Shown: piece by piece, positions 1-5,335 of the stretch | Layout: every line of letters begins with the position of its first letter | How positions within the stretch are numbered: position 1 is the stretch's first letter | Assembly (NCBI GenBank): GCA_947176685.1 | Contig: CAMWRL010000104.1 | Coordinates: 1 to 6,458, forward strand | Origin: an uncultured Ruminococcus sp. | Lineage (GTDB): Bacteria; Bacillota; Clostridia; Oscillospirales; Ruminococcaceae | Reading direction: 5' to 3' | Length of the DNA stretch: 6,458 nucleotides | The notes under the pieces: generated by a model | Database searches by the model: none | What the model was told of the DNA's origin: nothing | The model's input: the letters and a program-made list of their open reading frames with translations, nothing else | Position numbers and translations under genes: made by a program

Positions 1-3
1 TAA

Positions 4-1002
4 AAAAATCCGGGTGAATATCACGGTATTTCAAAGTTCGATATTGAAACGGGCAATCCCGAAGTATCAGCGGACAAATGTTATTCTACGGTATTCGGAA
101 AGGAACTTGTAAGACTTGCCGAAAAGGATGACAGAATATGCGCCGTTACTGCTGCTATGAAATATGGTACAGGGTTACAGTTTTTCTGTAAACGCTATCC
201 GAAACGTTTCTATGATGTGGGCATCGCTGAACAACATGCGGTTACATTCTGCGGCGGACTTGCGGCTATGGGTCAAATACCTGTTTTTGCAGTATATTCA
301 AGCTTTCTGCAAAGAGCATACGACCAACTTATCCACGATGTGTCAATAGGCAAACTGCATGTCATATTGGGCATTGACCGTGCCGGAGTTGTAGGCGAAG
401 ACGGCGAAACTCATCAGGGACTTTTTGATGTTCCTATGCTGACGAGCATTCCCGAAACTGTAATATATTCTCCGTCCTGTTATGAGGAATTACGGCTCTG
501 TATGAAAAAGGCTATCTACACAAACAAGCACCTTACAGCTATAAGATACCCTCGTGGTGTGGAAGAAGTTTCATTCAACTGTAACTACTTGAGTACGGAA
601 TACATCTTTATGCGCAACAATAACAGTGATACGCTTATTATAACATACGGCAGACTTTACAACGAAGCATACAAGGCACAGAGCATTCTCGCCGGAGACG
701 ATATAAACTGCGATATTCTCAAACTGACAAAAATATATCCTCTCAACCGTGACATAATCGACGAAATAAAGAATTATAAAAGAATAGTTTTCTTTGAGGA
801 ATCATTGGGAAGCGGCAGTATTTCCGAAAAAATGGGCAGCAAGCTTGCTGAATCGGGGTATTCCGGAGACTACAGCAGAGTTACAGCAGACGGATATATT
901 AAACAGGCGTCTGTAAAAGCGTGTCTTGACAAGTTAGGTCTTACGTGCGAAAAAATGGCGGAATACGTCCAGAAGAGGTGCATGACCAATGGCAAGGCTT
1001 GA
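4..1002 (+). CDS. dxs: 1-deoxy-D-xylulose-5-phosphate synthase, C-terminal part (5' end outside window)
   Basis: This enzyme condenses pyruvate with glyceraldehyde 3-phosphate, using thiamine diphosphate, to make DXP, the first step of the MEP isoprenoid pathway; DXP also feeds thiamine and pyridoxal synthesis. It is cytosolic. About 332 residues are visible, covering the pyrimidine-binding transketolase domain and the C-terminal transketolase domain. Numbering the AAA at 4-6 as residue 1, a constant offset of 294 matches the E. coli active-site residues as I remember them: E76 in IAEQHAVT (E370), R104 in FLQRAYDQ (R398), D133 and H137 in GEDGETHQG (D427, H431) and R184 in RYPRG (R478). About 294 N-terminal residues are therefore missing. 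The ATG at 157 is internal, because homology (FHG-like YHG, FDIETG) extends to the window edge and there is no ATG, GTG or TTG in frame between 4 and 156. Bases 1-3 are an in-frame TAA where family members usually have Glu. This is either an edge error or a real disruption. The gene overlaps tlyA by 14 bp. Confidence 0.93.
   Translation, partial: KNPGEYHGISKFDIETGNPEVSADKCYSTVFGKELVRLAEKDDRICAVTAAMKYGTGLQFFCKRYPKRFYDVGIAEQHAVTFCGGLAAMGQIPVFAVYSSFLQRAYDQLIHDVSIGKLHVILGIDRAGVVGEDGETHQGLFDVPMLTSIPETVIYSPSCYEELRLCMKKAIYTNKHLTAIRYPRGVEEVSFNCNYLSTEYIFMRNNNSDTLIITYGRLYNEAYKAQSILAGDDINCDILKLTKIYPLNRDIIDEIKNYKRIVFFEESLGSGSISEKMGSKLAESGYSGDYSRVTADGYIKQASVKACLDKLGLTCEKMAEYVQKRCMTNGKA
973..980 (+). promoter_or_regulatory. 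Ribosome binding site of tlyA
   Basis: AAGAGGTG lies inside the 3' end of dxs, 8 nt before the ATG at 989. It supports that start, and hence the 14-bp overlap with dxs and translational coupling between the two genes. Confidence 0.6.
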
Positions 1003-1780
1003 TGCGGAAATCGTTTCACGGGGAATCGCAAGAAGCCGTGAACGTGCCAAAGAAATGATAAAATCCGGAAGTATCTCCGTCAATGGCAAGTCCGTGAAAA
1101 AAGCGTCTTATGAAGTCGGTGCGGACGACAATATAGAATCATCGGAGCAGGAATTATACGTTGGCAGGGGAGCTTTGAAAATCGAAAAGGCGGCGGAAGT
1201 TTTCGGACTGGATTTTTCCGGAAAAACCTGTCTTGACATTGGCGCATCAACAGGCGGTTTCACGGACTTTATGCTCAGAAACGGTGCGGAAAAAGTCTTT
1301 GCGGTTGACGTAGGTCACGGACAACTTGCGCAGTCTCTCCGGAATGACAGCAGGGTCGTAAATATGGAAGGCACGGACATACGTACTGTTGCTCCGGAAA
1401 AAATCGGCGGTGCGGCGGACTTTATTTCAGTGGACGTTTCGTTTATTTCGCTGAAAATGATACTTCCTGTACTCTGCGGACTTCTGAAAGACGGTGCGGA
1501 CGCTGTTTTACTTATCAAACCGCAGTTTGAAGCCGGAAAGAAGTTTATCGGCAAACACGGCGTTGTACGTGACAGAAAAGTACATGAACGTGTTCTGACG
1601 GAAATTGACGAAGCTGTATATAAATCCGGACTTTCGGTAATGGAATACACTTTTTCACCGGTAAAGGGCGGAAGCGGCAACATTGAATATCTTGCGCATA
1701 TCCGCAATGTTTCCAGTACGCCCGTTATACGTGATTTCGGACATCTGGTAGGAACTTCATTCAATGAATTAAAGGAGTAG
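989..1780 (+). CDS. tlyA: TlyA/YqxC family 2'-O-ribose rRNA methyltransferase (S4 domain plus FtsJ-like domain)
   Basis: TlyA enzymes use S-adenosylmethionine to methylate the ribose 2'-OH of a 23S rRNA cytidine, and in some species a 16S rRNA cytidine too; loss gives capreomycin resistance in mycobacteria. The 263 residues hold an N-terminal S4 RNA-binding domain (about 1-60, with RLDAEIVSRGIARSRERA and SVNGK) followed by a Rossmann methyltransferase domain. The SAM-binding motif LDIGASTGGFTD is at 82-93. K64, D149 (SVDVSFISL), K177 (LIKPQFEAG) and E233 (NIEYL) match the K69-D154-K182-E238 tetrad of M. tuberculosis TlyA with a constant offset of 5, so the fold and active site look intact. 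Near-equal length to the mycobacterial protein hints at the dual-target type, but that is a weak inference. Some members are annotated as hemolysin; the methyltransferase role is better supported. It sits in its usual place after dxs. Confidence 0.95.
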   Translation: MARLDAEIVSRGIARSRERAKEMIKSGSISVNGKSVKKASYEVGADDNIESSEQELYVGRGALKIEKAAEVFGLDFSGKTCLDIGASTGGFTDFMLRNGAEKVFAVDVGHGQLAQSLRNDSRVVNMEGTDIRTVAPEKIGGAADFISVDVSFISLKMILPVLCGLLKDGADAVLLIKPQFEAGKKFIGKHGVVRDRKVHERVLTEIDEAVYKSGLSVMEYTFSPVKGGSGNIEYLAHIRNVSSTPVIRDFGHLVGTSFNELKE

Positions 1781-1787
1781 TTTTTTT
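1771..1787 (+). promoter_or_regulatory. nadK ribosome binding site fused to the tlyA stop codon, with T7 spacer
   Basis: AAAGGAG (1771-1777) is directly followed by the tlyA TAG stop (1778-1780) and seven T residues, then the ATG at 1788. The spacing of 10 nt is slightly long. The terminating ribosome would sit on the binding site, which fits coupled re-initiation; the U-rich spacer should be unstructured. Confidence 0.75.
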
Positions 1788-2642
1788 ATGACAGCAGCAT
1801 TGTACCCGAATTTTCAGAAAAAAAACGCCCTTAAATGTGCAAGGGAAACTTGTGATATACTTGACGCTTCGGGGATTGACGTTTGTGTAAGCGAGGATTT
1901 CAGAGGGGATTTTTCGGACAAGCCCTTTGTAAGATTTGAAGACATAAGGCAGTCTGTAAGGACAGCGGATTTTGTTATTGCGATAGGCGGTGACGGTACA
2001 ATCCTGCGCTGTTCAAAGCTCCTTATGGGGACGGATACAAAATTACTTGGCATAAATACCGGAACACTTGGATTTATGGCGGGACTTGAAGCCGACCAAC
2101 TTGACAAGCTGAAACTTCTCAAAACAGGCGAGTATGAAATTTCCGACAGAATGACCCTTGACGTTGTGTGTACCGAAAACGGTAAAGAAGTCACTTATAC
2201 GGCACTCAACGAGGTTTCGGCACGTTCGGGAAGTTTCCGGATATGCGACTTTGATGTGTATTCGGACAGCTATCTTGTCGGAAAGTACCGTGCGGATGGA
2301 GTGTTATTCAGTACGCCGTCTGGCTCAACTGCATATGCATTGTCAGCCGGAGGACCTGTAATTGAACCCGACCTTGAATGTATAGAAATGACCCAGATAT
2401 GTCCGCATTCGCTTTTTTCAAGGGCTACGCTGTTTTCATCGTGCCGGAAACTCCGCCTTACAAGCCGTACACGTTCCGGTGAATATATGGTCATAAGCGT
2501 TGACGGGGAACTTCATATTCAGTTGGAAAAAGATAAATCCATAGAAATACATCGTGGAAGAAACAATATCCGCTTTATAAACCTTATCGGAAACTCATTC
2601 CACGAGTCACTTTGCAGAAAACTTTGCAAACCTATAAAATAG
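1788..2642 (+). CDS. nadK: NAD kinase
   Basis: The enzyme phosphorylates NAD at the 2'-OH of the adenosine ribose, using ATP or in some homologues polyphosphate, to make NADP; it is cytosolic and normally essential. The 284 residues are a usual family length. The N-terminal domain carries the hallmark GGDGT at 67-71, followed by LGINTGTLGFM at 87-97. The NE motif (N141-E142) and the conserved stretch DGVLFSTPSGSTAYALSAGG (170-189) mark the beta-sandwich NAD-binding domain, and CPHSLFSRA (205-213) follows. The C-terminal part with VISVDGE (235-241) is also typical. The start is set by AAAGGAG 10 nt upstream and by the family-like beginning (AALYPNF). In Clostridia nadK commonly sits between tlyA and argR, whereas B. 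subtilis lacks it there. The final codons contain a small duplication (LCRKLCK), noted separately. No frameshift or missing catalytic motif is seen. Confidence 0.96.
   Translation: MTAALYPNFQKKNALKCARETCDILDASGIDVCVSEDFRGDFSDKPFVRFEDIRQSVRTADFVIAIGGDGTILRCSKLLMGTDTKLLGINTGTLGFMAGLEADQLDKLKLLKTGEYEISDRMTLDVVCTENGKEVTYTALNEVSARSGSFRICDFDVYSDSYLVGKYRADGVLFSTPSGSTAYALSAGGPVIEPDLECIEMTQICPHSLFSRATLFSSCRKLRLTSRTRSGEYMVISVDGELHIQLEKDKSIEIHRGRNNIRFINLIGNSFHESLCRKLCKPIK
2608..2631 (+). repeat. Imperfect 12-bp tandem duplication at the nadK 3' end
   Basis: ACTTTGCA occurs at 2609-2616 and again at 2621-2628, a period of 12 bases or four codons, with the bases after each copy partly matching. It encodes LCRK followed by LCKP, the last residues of NAD kinase before Ile-Lys. 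The reading frame is kept. It is too short to say more than that a local duplication is possible. Confidence 0.4.
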
Positions 2643-2645
2643 GAG
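2640..2645 (+). promoter_or_regulatory. argR ribosome binding site overlapping the nadK stop codon
   Basis: TAGGAG contains the nadK stop codon TAG as its first three bases and lies 6 nt before the argR ATG at 2652. Stop codon and Shine-Dalgarno sequence share bases, so termination of nadK and initiation of argR must interact. Confidence 0.75.
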
Positions 2646-2651
2646 CATTTT

Positions 2652-3095
2652 ATGAAAAATCAGAGACATGAACTTATATTGGAAATTATAAACAATCAGC
2701 CGGTTGCCACTCAGGAAGTGTTGATTGAACTGCTTGCCGAAAGAGGTGTACGGACTACTCAGGCTACATTGTCAAGGGATATACAGCAGCTTTCACTTGT
2801 GAAACAGCGTGACGCAGACGGAAATTACAGATATACATTTCCGGCGGCGGCAGTGGAAGAAAGAAATCTCTTTGCTGAAGCAGTGCTGTCGGTTGACTAT
2901 GCAATGAATACAATCGTTCTAAAATGCCGTGCCGGAATGGCACAAGGTACTTGTGCGGCTATTGACTCGGTAAACCACGAGGGTGTTGTCGGAACTATCG
3001 CAGGTGATGACACTATCTTCATACTTGTGAGAAGTGAAGCAGATGCCAAGAAATTATCAAGAAAATTCAAAAATGAACTTTTTTGCGGGAGGTAA
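2652..3095 (+). CDS. argR: Arginine repressor ArgR/AhrC
   Basis: ArgR is a hexameric, arginine-dependent DNA-binding protein that represses arginine biosynthesis and, in Bacillus, activates catabolism. The 147 residues match the family length. The N-terminal winged helix-turn-helix covers about 1-65, with the recognition-helix hallmark TTQATLSRDIQQL at 35-47 and the wing strand YRYTFP at 59-64. The C-terminal oligomerisation and arginine-binding domain covers about 75-147 and ends in the typical GTIAGDDTIFILVRS (114-128), whose Asp pair (D119-D120) contacts arginine in characterised homologues. It lies between nadK and recN, its normal Firmicutes neighbourhood, where genes are linked by position rather than pathway. 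No ARG-box-like operator (TGAATAATTATTCA type) was evident by eye in this window, so autoregulation is not supported here. Its target genes are elsewhere. Confidence 0.96.
   Translation: MKNQRHELILEIINNQPVATQEVLIELLAERGVRTTQATLSRDIQQLSLVKQRDADGNYRYTFPAAAVEERNLFAEAVLSVDYAMNTIVLKCRAGMAQGTCAAIDSVNHEGVVGTIAGDDTIFILVRSEADAKKLSRKFKNELFCGR
3088..3093 (+). promoter_or_regulatory. recN ribosome binding site with unusually long spacer
   Basis: GGAGGT sits at the end of argR and leaves 13 nt before the ATG at 3107. It excludes the in-frame TTG at 3083, which is upstream of and adjacent to this site and has no binding site of its own. Confidence 0.65.
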
Positions 3096-3106
3096 CGCCT
3101 GAAATT

Positions 3107-4768
3107 ATGCTGAGAGAATTATATATAAAAAATCTTGCGGTAATTAAAGAAGCTGTCATACCTCTTACTGAAAATTTGAATATTTTCACGGGCGAAACAG
3201 GCGCAGGAAAGTCAATACTTATAAACGGTATCAATGCAGTTTTAGGACATAGGAGCAGTAAAGATATAGTCCGGACAGGCTGTGACAAGGCTGTTATAAC
3301 GGCACTTTTCACGGAACTGGACGGCGAAATAATTTCGCACCTTGACGAACTCGGAATATCCCACGACAACAATGAAATAACCGTTACAAGGGAAATAGGT
3401 GCGGACGGCAGAAGCGTTGCGAGAATAAACCAGAGAACAGCTTCGGCATCGCTGTTAAAGGAAATAGGCAGTATGCTTATAAATATACACGGACAGCATG
3501 ATAATCAGATTCTTATGGACAGCGAAAGGCATTTGCAGGTACTGGATGACTTCGGTACGGACAGCACTTTTCTGGAAAACTACCGTGAAGTTTTCCGGAA
3601 GTTGCAGCAGACCGCAAAGAAGCTTAATGAACTGAAAAAGTCCGAACATTCCAAAGCAGAGCGCACCATATACCTGAATGCGATAATTGAAGATATAGGC
3701 GAACTTGAGCTTACGGAAAACGAAGACGAAACTCTGGAAAAAGAGTACGAAACCGCCAAAAATTCTGAAAAAATGATTATTGCCATTAAAAACGCTGTAC
3801 AAGGGATTTCCGGAGAGGACAACGCAAATGACCTGATAGCTTCGGCAGAAAACGAAATACTTCGCTATACCGAAAACAATGACGAACTTAATGCACTGTT
3901 TGAAAGGCTTTCGGCGGTGGAAATTGAACTTGCTGACATTTCGTCAGAAATGGAGAACTTAGCGGACAGAATAGAGCTTGACGGACAGCGTCTTGAATAT
4001 CTGGGTACACGCCTGAACACCATAAACAAGCTGAAAAAAAAGTACCTTACGGACTGCACGGGACTGGTTAAATTGTATAACGATGCCTGCGAGGAAATAA
4101 CACGGCTTGAGAGTTCAGCGGCGGAGATTGCGGAACTCAACAAGACAAAGGAAAAACTTCTGCATGATGTCACAGAAAGAGCCAAAGCATTATTTGACTA
4201 CCGTGAGGAAACCGGAAAGAGATTTGCCGAAAGAGTTACAGCAGAACTTGAATTTCTGAATATGCCGGACGTTGTTATAACCGTCCGTCACGAAAAAGGA
4301 AAGCTTACTGTAAACGGTATGGACAGTATTGAGTTTCTTATTTCGGCAAATAAGGGCGAACTTCCGAAACCTATTTCAAAAATAGCTTCAGGCGGTGAAC
4401 TTTCAAGAATAATGCTTGCCCTCAAAAGCGTAATTGCAGGCAGGGACGGTATTCCGACAATGATTTTTGACGAAATAGACACGGGCGTAAGCGGTAAAGC
4501 CGCCCAGAAAATCGGCGTAAAGCTTCGTGAAATAGGCAGGATAAGACAGGTAATATGTGTTACACACTTGTCACAGATAGCGGTTATGGCTGACAATCAT
4601 CTTATGATTGAAAAACAGACTATTAACGAACGCACTGAAACTCATGTTACACAGCTTGACTTTGAAGGCAGAGTTTCTGAAATCGCAAGGATTATGGGCG
4701 GAGAAAATCCCAGTCAGCTTATGCTGGATACGGCATGTGAGGAAATCAAAAAATATATTATGGAGTGA
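3107..4768 (+). CDS. recN: DNA repair protein RecN (SMC-like ATPase)
   Basis: RecN is a cytosolic SMC-family ATPase recruited early to DNA double-strand breaks, where it helps RecA-dependent recombination. From the ATG at 3107 the protein has 553 residues, a normal length, and begins MLRELYIKNLAVIKEA, the usual RecN start. An in-frame TTG at 3083 would add eight residues without family support. The Walker A motif GETGAGKS is at 29-36 and HGQHDNQ at 128-134. A long charged helical region follows (about 150-375) that should form the antiparallel coiled coil, including the conserved RLNTINKLKKKY. The ABC signature SGGELSR is at 428-434, Walker B with the catalytic Glu (MIFDEID) at 452-458, and the switch His in VTHLSQ at H487. 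All ATPase motifs are present, so it appears functional. No LexA or DinR-type box can be placed upstream, because only 11 bases separate it from argR; expression is probably by read-through from the operon. Confidence 0.96.
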   Translation: MLRELYIKNLAVIKEAVIPLTENLNIFTGETGAGKSILINGINAVLGHRSSKDIVRTGCDKAVITALFTELDGEIISHLDELGISHDNNEITVTREIGADGRSVARINQRTASASLLKEIGSMLINIHGQHDNQILMDSERHLQVLDDFGTDSTFLENYREVFRKLQQTAKKLNELKKSEHSKAERTIYLNAIIEDIGELELTENEDETLEKEYETAKNSEKMIIAIKNAVQGISGEDNANDLIASAENEILRYTENNDELNALFERLSAVEIELADISSEMENLADRIELDGQRLEYLGTRLNTINKLKKKYLTDCTGLVKLYNDACEEITRLESSAAEIAELNKTKEKLLHDVTERAKALFDYREETGKRFAERVTAELEFLNMPDVVITVRHEKGKLTVNGMDSIEFLISANKGELPKPISKIASGGELSRIMLALKSVIAGRDGIPTMIFDEIDTGVSGKAAQKIGVKLREIGRIRQVICVTHLSQIAVMADNHLMIEKQTINERTETHVTQLDFEGRVSEIARIMGGENPSQLMLDTACEEIKKYIME

Positions 4769-4776
4769 TTTTTTTT
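4762..4776 (+). promoter_or_regulatory. Ribosome binding site and T8 spacer before the TTG-started phosphatase gene
   Basis: GGAG (4762-4765) overlaps the region of the recN stop codon TGA (4766-4768) and is followed by eight T residues (4769-4776). The last two Ts belong to the TTG start codon at 4775. Spacing from GGAG to the start is 9 nt. The layout repeats that of the tlyA-nadK junction. Confidence 0.65.
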
Positions 4777-5335
4777 GAAAATATACGTTACAAGACATGG
4801 ACAGACGGACTTCAATAAACAGGACAGAATTTTAGGCACAACGGACATGGACATTAATGAAACAGGTTTACAGCAGGCGCACGCACTTGCTGAAAAGGTT
4901 GCCGGTCTGAACGCCGATATAATGATAGTTTCGCCTATGAAAAGGGCGCAGACTACTGCCGGAATAGTTTCGGAAAAGACCGGACTTGAAATTATTACCG
5001 AGCCTCGTTTAAGGGAATGGAATTACGGCGAATATGAAACGCATTCAAGATTTACCGAGGGTTTCGAGGAAAACAAGGTTAATTTTGCAACACGTATGGG
5101 TAAAACGGGAGAATCTGTTTTACAGCTTGCGCATAGGGTGTACTCGGCACTTGACGATATTATAAAGAATTACAGTGATAAGACTGTTCTGATAGTGTGC
5201 CATGGCGGAGTGTGCAGAATTATAAATACATATTTCAATGATATAAAAACAGAAGATTTTGCTGTATGGATGGTCAACAACTGCGATATTCTGGAATACA
5301 ACGTTCAGGAGGACGGATATGAAAATAGGTGTTGA
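4775..5335 (+). CDS. Histidine phosphatase family protein (phosphoglycerate mutase-like)
   Basis: Members of this superfamily transfer phosphate to an active-site His and hydrolyse phosphate esters; substrates range from phosphosugars to cobalamin or nucleotide intermediates. The 186 residues contain the catalytic RHG motif (R7-H8-G9) in KIYVTRHGQTDFN, a second Arg at about R57 (SPMKRAQTT), the acid Glu at about E81 (LREWNYGEYE) and the second His at H143 in IVCHGGVCR. This is the compact single-domain form, shorter than true dPGM, so a glycolytic mutase is unlikely and the substrate cannot be named. The TTG start is chosen because family homology begins exactly there, no ATG precedes RHG, and GGAG lies 9 nt upstream. 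There is no signal peptide, so it is cytosolic. It starts 6 bases after recN and overlaps the next gene by 17 bp, indicating cotranscription and possibly a role with sugar phosphates (inference). Confidence 0.9.
   Translation: MKIYVTRHGQTDFNKQDRILGTTDMDINETGLQQAHALAEKVAGLNADIMIVSPMKRAQTTAGIVSEKTGLEIITEPRLREWNYGEYETHSRFTEGFEENKVNFATRMGKTGESVLQLAHRVYSALDDIIKNYSDKTVLIVCHGGVCRIINTYFNDIKTEDFAVWMVNNCDILEYNVQEDGYENRC
5307..5313 (+). promoter_or_regulatory. Strong ribosome binding site of the GH42 gene
   Basis: AGGAGGA, the best Shine-Dalgarno match in the window, lies inside the phosphatase gene 5 nt before the ATG at 5319. It fixes the GH42 start and the 17-bp gene overlap. Confidence 0.8.

Noticed and set aside
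926..954. TTGACA inside the dxs 3' end as a tlyA promoter
   Set aside because: No TATAAT-like -10 lies 16-18 nt downstream; the word arises from Leu-Asp codons.
1315..1764. Antisense open frame of 149 codons opposite tlyA
   Set aside because: It is fully contained in a well-supported gene, has low-complexity Ser/Thr/Pro-rich translation, and shows no binding site or recognisable domain.
1781..1787. T7 tract (and the T8 tract at 4769-4776) as Rho-independent terminators
   Set aside because: No GC-rich hairpin precedes either tract; both are short spacers between a binding site and a start codon.
2611..2638. Promoter-like TTTGCA - 16 nt - TATAAA ahead of argR
   Set aside because: The predicted transcript would start near 2645, at or after the Shine-Dalgarno site, so it could not drive normal argR translation; the -35 matches only 4 of 6 bases and the stretch is coding and repetitive.
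3455..3802. Antisense open frame of 115 codons opposite recN, with Phe-rich hydrophobic stretches
   Set aside because: The hydrophobic look comes from reading Glu/Lys-rich coiled-coil codons in reverse; no start context or homology is seen.
4754..4759. TATATT as a -10 element before the phosphatase gene
   Set aside because: No -35-like hexamer is found at 16-18 nt upstream, and the position is within the recN 3' end.
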